Assembly: GCF_014698965.1 (NCBI RefSeq)
Contig: NZ_JACXAE010000040.1
Span: 62,001-126,000 of the forward strand
Reading direction: 5' to 3'
DNA from: Iningainema tapete BLCC-T55
GTDB taxonomy: Bacteria; Cyanobacteriota; Cyanobacteriia; Cyanobacteriales; Nostocaceae
Length of the DNA stretch: 64,000 nt
Each line of letters opens with the position of its first letter. Positions within the stretch are counted from its first letter, which is position 1. Positions 1 through 8,462 of the stretch are shown here, one piece after another. Below the pieces are notes generated by a model that worked only from the letters and a program-made list of their open reading frames with translations, had not been told where the DNA came from and ran no database searches. Both the position numbers and the translations under genes were made by a program.

Positions 1-1667
1 CGGTTGAGCAATTTTGTTTTCTTCCGCTCAAACAGTCGGGGGTTTTCATCTTCATTTGGGACTGATGATTGGACTCTTCCAATTGTTGTGGCGACTAGAC
101 CAATTTTATTCTGGGAACTAGCTGCGGCTATGCTCGACAAAGTTTTATATTTTTGTTCCCCATTTTTATCTTTGACTGCGGTGTAGGGAACTTTAGGGCG
201 CTGTTTAACTTCAGCATAGCGCCTGGGTTCTCCGGCGCGGAGAGTTTCAGCAGCAATATGTGGTAGCATTTTAGATGGAGCTACCACCATTTGGTCGCCG
301 TCGAAGTCAGCTTGGTGGTATTCTTCAGCATCTTTTGGCTGCATGAAGACAACACCTTTGTATTTCATTAGTTCTGGTTTGTGAACGTTTGTATAACGTC
401 GGATGTTGTCGCTGGAGACAATTGGAAAGCGAGTGGTGATAATATCGCCTTCTGGTAGATGGGGTACGCAGATTGTTCCTCTTTCCAAGTCTGTACTTGG
501 CATAGCCATTCCAGAACTAAATTTGAAAGCTCCCTTGATTGCTAAGTCGCACCAGCGATTGGCGACGTATTGTCGCATAGCATCAGCAACAAAGGGGCTG
601 TCGATCAAAAGACCGAATTTGTCGTTGCGTAGTAGAGTAACGAGCCGTAATTCTTGTTGCTCTTGGTTTTTATCAGTATTTTCCTCGGAAGATGAGCCAT
701 CAACTGAGAGTGCAGCATGTTCCCTGGCACGCTGCTGTTTCTTGTCGTACTCTTCAACGATGTGTTTAGCTAGGGCGAGGGGGTTGCGTTGAAGCTGGGC
801 TAATTTTTCGGCTTCTTTTCGGGTTGGTTCTACAAGGTCTTTCTTGAGAGCCTCTTCGCTGTACCAGATGCTAAATTGCCAGCTGTTGTCATAGTCAATT
901 ACTTTAGCATTACCCCGGTTGCCCAATGCACTTCTGGGAAACTCATATTCGCCGCAAGGGATTAAATCAGGTAGCAGTGTTTTTTTAATACCTTTAATTG
1001 AGGAGCGATCCATGACAATATCAAACCCCTCTGCCTCTAATGTGGCATTGGGTAGTAGAGTGCCTTTAGCCAAGAAACTAGTTAGGGATTGCTCCGGGTT
1101 ATCTGCCCAATTTTCTAGCCAAGCAAAGCGAAATTGGAAGGGTCGGTTAGCTAAACCTCCCATGAGTTTAACAAGGCTGGGTGATATTTGTCCATGACAG
1201 TCTCCGGTTTTATATTTTTCGGCTTCTGCTTTCTCTTTGGGGTCTTTGCTGTTATAATCTACAATCTTGATCCTTAGACCTTCAATTTGCTCTGCTCCCT
1301 TAAAGCAGTTACTAACTAACAGAGAACCGTAGCGACAGGCGGTATCTTTTTCAGTTCGGAAGAGTTTGCCTATTTTAGCGCGTAGTTCATCATCTGCAAA
1401 GTAGTAGTTATTGCCAGAACTAAAGGCGAGTTGTCGTTTTACCTCATCGAAGGTTCTGGGTTTTAGATGTTTGGGGTCGGGGTTTTTCGAGTCAATTTTG
1501 ACCAGTACGAGAGATTCGAGTTCTTCTGGCTCAAACATGAGTTCCAGAAGAGAATTTTTGATAATTTCTGGTTCAGAAAGGAACTTTCCTTTACCGTTGT
1601 TATAAGAGCCGTCGAAAACTGGAATTTTGATGCCGATGTCTTGAATGACTTCTGTTGTTGGTATCAT
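1..1667 (-). CDS. Two-barrel RNA polymerase-like protein (RdRP/YonO/beta-prime related), 3' part beyond the window
   Basis: A leftward open frame runs from ATG at 1665-1667 to the window edge without a stop (555 full codons), so the C-terminus is missing. Residues 454-458 read DFDGD inside QADFDGDQMVV, nearly identical to the metal-binding NADFDGDQMAV loop of the RNA polymerase beta-prime catalytic barrel. About 50 residues upstream a TTRFPIVSSDNIRRY segment aligns with the RAPTLHR region of beta-prime, and downstream a QNKIGLVATTIGRV segment resembles the helix after the DxDGD loop in cellular RNA-dependent RNA polymerases. The protein is far too short to be a complete beta-prime subunit and lacks its other hallmarks. 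It therefore looks like a single-subunit double-psi-barrel polymerase. Template and product cannot be told from sequence. It stands alone at the left edge. Confidence 0.7.
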   Translation of the reverse strand, partial: MIPTTEVIQDIGIKIPVFDGSYNNGKGKFLSEPEIIKNSLLELMFEPEELESLVLVKIDSKNPDPKHLKPRTFDEVKRQLAFSSGNNYYFADDELRAKIGKLFRTEKDTACRYGSLLVSNCFKGAEQIEGLRIKIVDYNSKDPKEKAEAEKYKTGDCHGQISPSLVKLMGGLANRPFQFRFAWLENWADNPEQSLTSFLAKGTLLPNATLEAEGFDIVMDRSSIKGIKKTLLPDLIPCGEYEFPRSALGNRGNAKVIDYDNSWQFSIWYSEEALKKDLVEPTRKEAEKLAQLQRNPLALAKHIVEEYDKKQQRAREHAALSVDGSSSEENTDKNQEQQELRLVTLLRNDKFGLLIDSPFVADAMRQYVANRWCDLAIKGAFKFSSGMAMPSTDLERGTICVPHLPEGDIITTRFPIVSSDNIRRYTNVHKPELMKYKGVVFMQPKDAEEYHQADFDGDQMVVAPSKMLPHIAAETLRAGEPRRYAEVKQRPKVPYTAVKDKNGEQKYKTLSSIAAASSQNKIGLVATTIGRVQSSVPNEDENPRLFERKKTKLLN

Positions 1668-1826
1668 TGTTAAATTGTTATTGATTGCTGTTGTTAACTA
1701 TAAAAATATGTATTTTCTAGCCTTCTTAACACAAGACAAGTCTATTAGTGATTAGTCGTTAGGAGGATTTTGAAGGTAAGTAAGGCAAGCAGTATTTTGA
1801 AGAAGTGATTTTAAGGGAATGCGATT

Positions 1827-2054
1827 ATGTACATCGGTAACGGGCGGGATGGAAAACCACATTTGAAAGTTTCGGACTTGGAACTGGAGGACGATGGGCT
1901 GTTGGAGGATGAAGGTGCGGGTGAAGTTGTAGAAATTTCTCCGGGCGAGCTGGAGAAGATAAAAGCAAGGAAAGGTAAAGTTAGGTTTGAGCGGGATAAT
2001 TTGGAGGTGGATGAGCGGCTCAACCTTTATCCGGACGATATTGAACGGGTTTAA
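1827..2054 (+). CDS. Small acidic hypothetical protein
   Basis: A 75-residue frame starts MYIGNGRDGKP and is strongly acidic, with a hydrophilic E/D-rich body and no membrane segment. It begins 160 bp from the divergent start of the polymerase-like gene, so the two could share a control region. I do not recognise the family. The opposite strand also holds an open frame here, but its composition (Leu, Phe, Gln rich with no domain) is that of a shadow. The plus-strand reading is favoured because of its ATG start and biased hydrophilic composition. Confidence 0.4.
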   Translation: MYIGNGRDGKPHLKVSDLELEDDGLLEDEGAGEVVEISPGELEKIKARKGKVRFERDNLEVDERLNLYPDDIERV

Positions 2055-2134
2055 CAACACACGCTTTCTGCAAGTGTGCGGGAGTATAATGATGTTGAGT
2101 TCGTTTTCTCCTATTTTTTAGGTTCACTTACAAG

Positions 2135-2156
2135 CTATGCAGCGAACGCTGCATAG
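2135..2156. repeat. Near-perfect 22-bp palindrome upstream of recombinase relic
   Basis: Arms CTATGCAGCG and CGCTGCATAG flank a 2-bp AA centre. It lies 120 bp upstream of the recombinase remnant and could be a protein-binding or recombination site. With a 2-bp loop it is unlikely to fold as a transcription terminator. Confidence 0.6.
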
Positions 2157-2247
2157 TCCAAAAAAATCGGATATTTTTGTGAAGATTTTCTAAAAAGTTA
2201 GCGTTATTTTTGTATATGTAACTTTACTTGACTTCTTAAGGGGTAGC

Positions 2248-2263
2248 GAGAGCAAATGCTCTC
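2248..2263. repeat. 16-bp palindrome, same AA centre
   Basis: GAGAGCA and TGCTCTC flank AA. It is the second short palindrome in the same spacer, only 12 bp before the likely recombinase start, and may be an operator or a core-binding site. Confidence 0.5.
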
Positions 2264-2274
2264 ATTATACCTAT

Positions 2275-3201
2275 ATGCTAGAATTATTTCCAAGCACCAT
2301 TAGCCTGATTCTCTCGTGGCAAGTACCAGCACTGATTGACAAGCCGGGATCAACAGACGTTAGTTTTTTGCATTGTGCAACGAAGCATCAATAGAAGAGT
2401 TTTGGGCGCTTGATGGGAAGATGGCTAAAGGGTTAATCCTCAAGTTTAAAAATCATTTGGTGGCTTCTGGTAGAAAGGCAGCAACTATTAACAGTTATTT
2501 GGCGGCGATTAAGTATTTAATTAAGGTGGGGCGAAACCTGAAGCGCTGCCGATATCACTTTGATAGCGATCGCATTGAATTCCTCAAGGTTACAAAGTAC
2601 AGGGATACGCGGGGTGTCTCTGTGGATGAGTACAACGAAGTTTTTGATGTTATTGATACCACTTGCGCTAAAGGCAAGCGCGATTATGTTTTGTTTCTGC
2701 CGCTTTGGGCAAATGTCCTACGCAAGCCAATTGTAGCAAATTTAACAATAAGAGATTTTGATTATCACGAAAATACGTTAATTGTTTATGGTAAGGGCAA
2801 AGGCAATGATGAAACTAGGATTGATTTAAATCCTTTTGTAGCAGAGGCGATTAGCGATTGGTTGGGTTGTCGTACAAATATTAAACCCAGTGACCCTCTG
2901 TTTATTGCGCTAGACTTCCACGGGCATTGGTCATCAGCTGACGGGTGACGGCATTTACGCAATTGTGCGTAAGACTTGCTTACGTGCTGGGATTAAAAAG
3001 CGGATGACTCCCCATAAAATTAGACATTCGGGTATTACTGATGCCCTCGACTTGGCAGAAGGTGATTACCGCAAGGTTCAGCACCTTAGCCGTCATGCTG
3101 ACCCCAGGACAATTCTAGTTTATGAGGACAATAAGAATCAGTACCAACTGGAGTTAACTAATAAATTAGCATGTCGTGTTGGGAAAAAGCGGAAATCATG
3201 A
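2275..3201 (+). pseudogene. Tyrosine recombinase (XerC/integrase type), two frame changes
   Basis: Translation from ATG 2275 gives a plausible N-terminus (MLELFPSTISLILSW). The frame must drop by one base near the T6 run (2364-2369) to continue as the SAM-like core-binding domain, then change back near 2935-2948 to give the C-terminal catalytic part. Motifs present are an LRKPIVANL segment carrying the first catalytic Arg, PHKIRHS (HxxR), LSRHADPRTILVYED (catalytic His and Tyr). All catalytic residues survive, so decay is recent or the frame shifts are tolerated. The first break coincides with a T_TTT_TTG heptamer in the correct phase for -1 slippage. The second break has no such signal, so a pseudogene is the simpler reading. 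Confidence 0.75.
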
Positions 3202-3257
3202 ACTACCCCACCCTACTTTGATAGAATTGAGTAAATCTGGTGCATCAGTTTAGACAT

Positions 3258-3490
3258 TTAAGCATCAGTTTGTAACCAATTCTCTAAACTTAATCCTTTT
3301 ACTCTCTGCAAATCAGAATCATTAGAAACTAAAATTAAACCGCGTGTCATTGCTGTAGCGGCTATCAATACATCAGCATCTTGTATTGTGTTGGTATTTA
3401 CAAAATATCTTTCCCACTCTAGGCGTGTGTTCCATCTAAATGCCCCTTCGTGTAATAAATATTCACCGAATGCATAATATTTCTATTGAA
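3258..3490 (-). pseudogene. PIN-domain (VapC-type toxin) C-terminal remnant
   Basis: Reverse translation ending at TAA 3258-3260 gives DADVLIAATAMTRGLILVSN followed by DSDLQRVKGLSLENW, the C-terminal acidic-cluster region of PIN ribonucleases. Upstream, KYYAFGEYLLHEGAF is in frame, but a TAG then interrupts, and SSSIEILC continues in another frame. No intact start and no antitoxin gene are visible. It is a decayed VapC-like gene. Confidence 0.65.
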
Positions 3491-3551
3491 GAACTATTAT
3501 GTGCTTATAACTAATTAGCATATCTTCCGCGTCGGGACTAACCCTTTTTCC

Positions 3552-5444
3552 ATGCCTATGAGTCACAGTGCCTGTGTCAAAACAATCCTGATTCTGGCGG
3601 CAATTCCCCACGGATTGCGCTTGGATAAGGAAATTCGCTCAATTGAAGAAGCTATCCGACGTGCTGCAAAGCGGGATTTATTCAAGATTACGCTTAAAAC
3701 TGCTGTCCGCCCTCAGGATATCCGCCACGCTATTGCAGAAGAACAACCCCAAATCGTCCACTTTTGCGGACATGGGCTGGAAGATGGCAGCTTGATGTTA
3801 GAAGACGACGGGGGAGAAAACAAGCCCGTCCCAGTATCCGGACTAGCATCACTGTTTCAGTTGCACGCAGATTATGTAGAATGCGTACTGCTTAATGCCT
3901 GTCATTCTGCCAAACTAGCTATTGCAATTAGCGAATACATTAATTATGCGATTGGGATGAATCAGCCGATAGGGGATAAGGCTGCGATCGCCTTTGCTCA
4001 AGGTTTTTACGATGGATTAGGCTACGCAACGTCAGATAATCTTGATGTGTTTCAAAGAGCCTTTGAGGAAGGTAAGGTTGCAATTCAACTAGAACACCTT
4101 TCTGAAAGTCAAATTCCGGTTATTAACACAAAAACCAAAGATAAACCACTTGGGAAGCGTCCTACTACAGAGTCGTCCGAACACAAAAAGATCATCTTAT
4201 TCGTAGCAGTTCACCCTGTTGATACAATGAGTTCGCGTCTAGACGAAGAAGTACAAGAAATTGAAAATGCACTAAAACGAACAAAGCAAAGAGAACAATT
4301 TAAATTAGAAGTGCTTAGACCTGTTCGTCTAAGAGATATTAGAGACGCTCTTTTGGAACACGCTCCACAGATTGTCCATTTCAGTGGACATGGAATAAAG
4401 ACAGAAGGATTTGCGATTGCGGATGATGTAGGAGAAATAAAACTAGTTACAACAGATGAGCTGAAAAAGCTGTTCAGGAATTTTTCAACAATAGAATGTG
4501 TCGTACTTAATGTCGGGTTCTCAGAGCGGCAGTCAAATGCAATTGTTCAGCACATAAATTATGTAATTTATCTGAGCCAAGCAATTGGTCATAAAACAGC
4601 AATTGAATTTACTAAAGCATTTTACGCTAGACTAGGAGCAGAAAGATCTATAGAGGATTCCTATAATTATGGTTGCGATTCGATAAATTCTTATCAAAAT
4701 GTTTCAAAAAACTTCATTCCAGTAATCAAAAAAAAGACGAAGCCGGAGAACTTAACAGATTATTTTATTAAAGCGACAGAGATAATAATTAGCCAGGATG
4801 GGAGAAACCATGATCAACTATCTCAACCAGGTCGTGATTCCTTAGAGCAATGCCGTTTAAGACTACGACTTTTAGAAGAAGAAGCTTTTGATATTGAAAA
4901 CTACATCTTTCAGTTGTTAAACAATTTTGAACGAGATATAAAAGCTCGAATAGAAAAATATAAAAATCATATAAATAACATAAAAATTGATGATTTTACG
5001 GTTAAATTTCGCCAAGAACTTAGTATTTTTCAGAATTATATTGGATTTGGTGAAGAAGCTATAGATAAAACTGACACGAGAATTGGAGATAAAATTATAA
5101 GTATAATTTACGCAGAAGTCGCAGAGGATTTGCTTTGCCAAGAACAACTAAGCCTGGCTGAAGTGTTTCTTAAAGAAGCTGCAAAGTTTGATGAATACAA
5201 CGTATTAGCATATCAAGGTTTAGCTTCAATCTACTTTGAGGAAGAAAAATATACTAAGGCATTAGTAGAGCTTAAGGAAGTAAAAAAAATATTATTAGTA
5301 AAGCTTAAGGAAGCAAAAGAAAATTTTGAGAAGGAAGAAATTTTAGAAGATATAAAAAAAATTGACTTGTTTATTAACCGAATACCAATAAGTAGCCGAA
5401 TCATACATCTGATTGGCACTGTCTTACAGATGTTTGTCACGTAA
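3552..5444 (+). CDS. Tandem CHAT-domain protein with TPR-like C-terminus
   Basis: The 630-residue protein has two homologous caspase-like CHAT units. Unit 1 (about 10-180) keeps the His (IVHFCGHG, H74) and Cys (LLNACHS, C117) of the protease dyad. Unit 2 (about 213-375) keeps IVHFSGHG (H280), but the Cys position is replaced by Gly (NVGFS, G322), so it should be inactive. Both end in the IGxKxAI-F-FY-L signature. Residues 380-630 are helical and charged, and a segment near 525-575 resembles TPR helices (AEVFLKEAAKFDEYNVLAYQ). CHAT proteases act in bacterial immunity and cell-death modules, often tied to a sensor. No obvious substrate gene adjoins, although an unknown membrane protein lies convergent downstream. 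Confidence 0.8.
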   Translation: MPMSHSACVKTILILAAIPHGLRLDKEIRSIEEAIRRAAKRDLFKITLKTAVRPQDIRHAIAEEQPQIVHFCGHGLEDGSLMLEDDGGENKPVPVSGLASLFQLHADYVECVLLNACHSAKLAIAISEYINYAIGMNQPIGDKAAIAFAQGFYDGLGYATSDNLDVFQRAFEEGKVAIQLEHLSESQIPVINTKTKDKPLGKRPTTESSEHKKIILFVAVHPVDTMSSRLDEEVQEIENALKRTKQREQFKLEVLRPVRLRDIRDALLEHAPQIVHFSGHGIKTEGFAIADDVGEIKLVTTDELKKLFRNFSTIECVVLNVGFSERQSNAIVQHINYVIYLSQAIGHKTAIEFTKAFYARLGAERSIEDSYNYGCDSINSYQNVSKNFIPVIKKKTKPENLTDYFIKATEIIISQDGRNHDQLSQPGRDSLEQCRLRLRLLEEEAFDIENYIFQLLNNFERDIKARIEKYKNHINNIKIDDFTVKFRQELSIFQNYIGFGEEAIDKTDTRIGDKIISIIYAEVAEDLLCQEQLSLAEVFLKEAAKFDEYNVLAYQGLASIYFEEEKYTKALVELKEVKKILLVKLKEAKENFEKEEILEDIKKIDLFINRIPISSRIIHLIGTVLQMFVT

Positions 5445-5771
5445 TTGTTTAAAGTGCTATACATATTATATTTTGGTTTTTTAATATAATTTTTATAAAC
5501 TGCGATTCATAACATGTAATAAGGAGACACGCTGTAAAGAATCGTTGCGACAATTACTTTCTTGATTTACTTACTTGCCCATAAATGGTACTGGAGGAAG
5601 TAAGGGTTGACACGATAAAATCAACTCTCCACCCCATTTCGTTCTTCAAACTTGCTCACTAACGATTCTTTTTGGAAATGTTTTTATCTGAAGGCAATAC
5701 TGAAGCTCGACCTTGAAAGCTCAGAAAACAAGGGTTTTGAGAAGAAGCGTTACAAAACTTTACAACGTGTC
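5445..5771. other. Gene-free spacer between convergent genes
   Basis: An AT-rich spacer between the CHAT gene and the convergent membrane-protein gene. I see no convincing ORF, RNA or terminator; only a weak complementary pair (AATCGTT near 5539 and AACGATT near 5662). Confidence 0.3.
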
Positions 5772-6380
5772 TCAATTTGCGCGTCTTTCGTCATGCCCCC
5801 CGCTTTCTGCAACAGCAATGTCTGCAATTAGTACGACAGTACTAATTGTCACTGTACCTGTTGTAACCGATCCAGCAAGACGTAATTCCTGCCATTTCTT
5901 CTTTGCTGCCTTGCGTGCTTTCTGCTCCAATCTCTCTTGAACAGGGGGTTTATTAGTTTTTGATTTTTCATTTAGAATAGCCAATACTGATGCGTGGTAA
6001 ATATCTTTGCAATTTTGGGAGATATGTTGGGAGACCTCGTCTCGGGAGATAAGACGTTTTCCAAAATCATAATCTTTTGGCTCTTTACATCCATGCATGT
6101 CAAATAGAGCAGTTGGCTCATTTCCAGGTATTCGCTGTGCGATAAAATAATACCACACGGGTTTTGTCGTTTTGTTTATATATTGTGTGCCTGCGATAAC
6201 ACCATCCCACACGGGTTTTATTGTAGATTGATATACGTATCCTATTGCTGGCTCTATAATTTTATCATTTATAGAATTCCGAACAGAAGGAGCACGCAGT
6301 ACTGCCCCGAATCCGATTAATAATGAAGAACCCGTTGCAATCGTTGCAACTAATACACCGCTCCCACCATTTTCTGACAT
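5772..6380 (-). CDS. Hypothetical protein with terminal hydrophobic segments
   Basis: A 202-residue protein of no family I recognise. Residues 8-30 (LVATIATGSSLLIGFGAVL) form a likely membrane anchor. A second weak hydrophobic stretch lies near 170-190 (TVTISTVVLIADIAV), preceded by a basic helical segment (RLEQKARKAAKKKWQ). The central part contains DMHGCKEPKDYDFGKR. A GGGAAG-like Shine-Dalgarno sequence precedes the ATG at 6380. It is convergent with the CHAT-protease gene. Whether it is a membrane partner or target of that protease is only a guess from position. Confidence 0.55.
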   Translation of the reverse strand: MSENGGSGVLVATIATGSSLLIGFGAVLRAPSVRNSINDKIIEPAIGYVYQSTIKPVWDGVIAGTQYINKTTKPVWYYFIAQRIPGNEPTALFDMHGCKEPKDYDFGKRLISRDEVSQHISQNCKDIYHASVLAILNEKSKTNKPPVQERLEQKARKAAKKKWQELRLAGSVTTGTVTISTVVLIADIAVAESGGHDERRAN

Positions 6381-6639
6381 TTTTCTTCCCTTACCTACTC
6401 ATAAGTTTATTGTAAACACATTTTTTCAAAGGTAATTGGTGTAAATTTTGTTGCATACCTGCAACAAATAATTTTTTTTATTTATTATTGTAGATTGTGA
6501 ATTATAAAAATCATATCAAAATACCAAAATATAATACGTACAGAAACATCCATAACTTTCTAAATATTGATGAATATTTTACGGACACCTTGTTCCTTTT
6601 TGCGTCCGAGTTCTGCTAGATAAACAAATTCAAAGCTAT

Positions 6640-6890
6640 TCATCCATCTGGGTATCCAGGTTTCTTGAATTGCTCTAGCGCTTCTACTGCCCCAACTTCA
6701 TCAGGCAGCCGAATAAATGCACCTGCCAATTCTTCTAACAAGTCACTTCTGTCCATCTCCACTCCCGAATCTGCCAAATCCATCAACGCTCGGTTAATCT
6801 GCCTGCTCAGTTTCTTGGGAATGCGAAAGGTGGTTTGGGTGTAGTCCGGATTTTCGCGCTTGGCTAATTTTTCCTTTTGCGGATCTCGTT
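6640..6890 (-). pseudogene. N-terminally truncated ribbon-helix-helix (CopG/ParG-like) protein
   Basis: The frame ending at TGA 6640-6642 reads DYTQTTFRIPKKLSRQINRA followed by a helical LADSGVEMDRSDLLEELAGA segment. This is the strand-helix-helix pattern of small plasmid RHH DNA-binding proteins. No ATG, GTG or TTG lies upstream before an in-frame TGA-TAA near 6900, inside the hairpin that follows the E1-like gene. The gene therefore appears to have lost its 5' end. It may be a relic partition or copy-control protein. Confidence 0.55.
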
Positions 6891-6920
6891 ATCACTGGTG
6901 TATCTTGGCACACCAGTGAT
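6891..6920 (-). terminator. Hairpin after the PRTRC-like operon
   Basis: Perfect 11-bp arms (ATCACTGGTGT / ACACCAGTGAT) with an 8-nt loop, just after the stop of the E1-like gene. There is no U-tract on the minus strand, so it may be an RNA-end stabiliser rather than a classical Rho-independent terminator. Confidence 0.5.
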
Positions 6921-6925
6921 AGTAG

Positions 6926-7753
6926 TTAATTTGGGAGCGCTTTCAAAACGGACTCTTGGGTGAGGTAGAGCGATCGCATACTGCCACTTAGGGCATCAAA
7001 GTAAGTGGCGAAGCGTTTTAATTCCCCCGTTGTCAGTTGAACTAAATAATCAGTAGCAACTGCTGCTACTTGTTGGTTAATGCTCAAGCTTTGAGTATTG
7101 AGCAGCGCCATTTGTTCGCATGATAAATTGTTATCTTCCAATTCCTCTGGTAGTGGAACTAAAAGTTCTGGATGTTGGATTGTTGGCGAGGGGATTTGGC
7201 TACAGCCAAGTGATCCAAAGGTGTAGACTTGCGGATCATTAGATAGATTTGACCCTAATAGAACCTGTCCGCTGCTTTTACTATTTCCACAGTCTAAATA
7301 CCAGATTGAAGGAGCTTGATCGGGACTGTAATCATTATGTTTCAGCACTTGTGAAAGTGACTCTCGTGCCGAAGCATTATCCACACACCCAATAACAACT
7401 GACAATGTATTGTACCCCGTCTGTACCATTTTTGGGTCAAAGCGTTTGGTTATTGCTTTAATTTCTATTCCCCAGGCAATTGAATATCTTACAGCTAATG
7501 TTTGGGCTTTAGGTAAGCCGATTTCTTTGTAGCAGAAGCACTGCCTTAATACATTAGCTTCTTCAACAACATCATGATCTACGAAAACGACTTGCACTTC
7601 TTTGCCCGTATTGCTTAAACTACAAGCAAGTCTAACAACACTGGCAGCAAGCCAACTCCCAGTTCCTCCCATTCCAACAACCCAAAACTCAATGCGGGAA
7701 TGTTGTAGAAGAATTAGCTTTGATGCGTTAACAAAATCATAGTTTAGGTTCAT
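6926..7753 (-). CDS. PRTRC system ThiF/E1-like adenylating enzyme
   Basis: An E1-like enzyme of 275 residues, predicted to activate the C-terminus of the ubiquitin-like partner with ATP. GMGGTGSW (27-34) is the nucleotide-binding loop. The VDHDVVEEANVLRQ segment carries the Asp and Arg/Gln pattern of ThiF/MoeB/E1 enzymes, followed by GLPKAQ (lysine) and GCVDN (aspartate). LDCGNSKSSGQVLLG resembles the PRTRC ThiF family. The ATG at 7753 is chosen because it overlaps the JAB stop by 17 bases; a longer frame reaches 7864 but would overlap 128 bases. Last gene of a six-gene leftward operon. Confidence 0.8.
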   Translation of the reverse strand: MNLNYDFVNASKLILLQHSRIEFWVVGMGGTGSWLAASVVRLACSLSNTGKEVQVVFVDHDVVEEANVLRQCFCYKEIGLPKAQTLAVRYSIAWGIEIKAITKRFDPKMVQTGYNTLSVVIGCVDNASARESLSQVLKHNDYSPDQAPSIWYLDCGNSKSSGQVLLGSNLSNDPQVYTFGSLGCSQIPSPTIQHPELLVPLPEELEDNNLSCEQMALLNTQSLSINQQVAAVATDYLVQLTTGELKRFATYFDALSGSMRSLYLTQESVLKALPN

Positions 7754-8462
7754 ATTTGTCCAAAGAATCATCTTGAATTGGAGAATTAGTATTCGAGTAA
7801 AATTTGTAGGCAATTGCTGAGTCACAAGAGATGTCACGCATAAACTCAGGTAGTTCAAAGACATCGCTAGCAGGAATATCCCAGTAGTTTCTGAAAAGTC
7901 CCACTCTGACTTTGATTTCAGGTTCTTTGGTGTTGACTCGCCCTAAAACAGCATAGATACGGAACCCTCCTTCGTCAGCATCATCAGTTTTTGAAAAGAA
8001 GGCTTTCATTTCATGATGAGAATGCACATCTATAGTGGCGTTGTGGAACGAAGAATCACCGTCAAATCTGGTTGGTTGACAGCTTGCGCTATACTGAGTT
8101 TGGTCTGGTATTTCCAAGCGCCAACCGTTTTGTTCATGGTGAATGTGAAAGGCAATTTCTACTGCACCTTGAGCGTTACAAGCGAGGCAGCTGCGTCGCC
8201 ACATTTCTAGAAGTATTGTTTTAGGAATCCGGTCTGGTTTGAGTTGCAAATAAGGTTCAAGAATTGGTAATCCCCGGATATTTTCTCTGTAGTATTCCAC
8301 GGGAATTAATACTTCTAGCCCTGGACGGATACCTCTGATGAATACTCCATTCCCAGCAAAGAGATATTCAAACAGAGAACTGGTATGGGGTGGTGGAGGG
8401 AGTTGACGGACAATTTTGTAGTCAACTATTCCCTCAAAATTAACTAACTGAACCATCGGCAA
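7737..8462 (-). CDS. PRTRC protein A-like JAB/JAMM deubiquitinase-type peptidase
   Basis: The 241-residue protein has a JAMM zinc motif, H147-S-H149 followed by S157 and D160 (HxH-x7-S-xx-D), in DVHSHHEMKAFFS. E102 in AVEIAF is a candidate metal-activating glutamate. JAB peptidases in ubiquitin-like operons trim or remove the modifier, so this enzyme may process the long C-terminal tail of the Ub-like gene. It overlaps the E2-like gene upstream by 23 bases and the E1-like gene downstream by 17, typical of translational coupling. Confidence 0.82.
   Translation of the reverse strand: MPMVQLVNFEGIVDYKIVRQLPPPPHTSSLFEYLFAGNGVFIRGIRPGLEVLIPVEYYRENIRGLPILEPYLQLKPDRIPKTILLEMWRRSCLACNAQGAVEIAFHIHHEQNGWRLEIPDQTQYSASCQPTRFDGDSSFHNATIDVHSHHEMKAFFSKTDDADEGGFRIYAVLGRVNTKEPEIKVRVGLFRNYWDIPASDVFELPEFMRDISCDSAIAYKFYSNTNSPIQDDSLDKYEPKL

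Noticed and set aside
1752-2060. Minus-strand frame of 102 residues
   Set aside because: Composition is that of a shadow of the acidic plus-strand gene; no start context and no domain.
3258-3490. Complete VapBC toxin-antitoxin locus
   Set aside because: Only the toxin C-terminus is readable, interrupted by a stop; no antitoxin gene adjoins.
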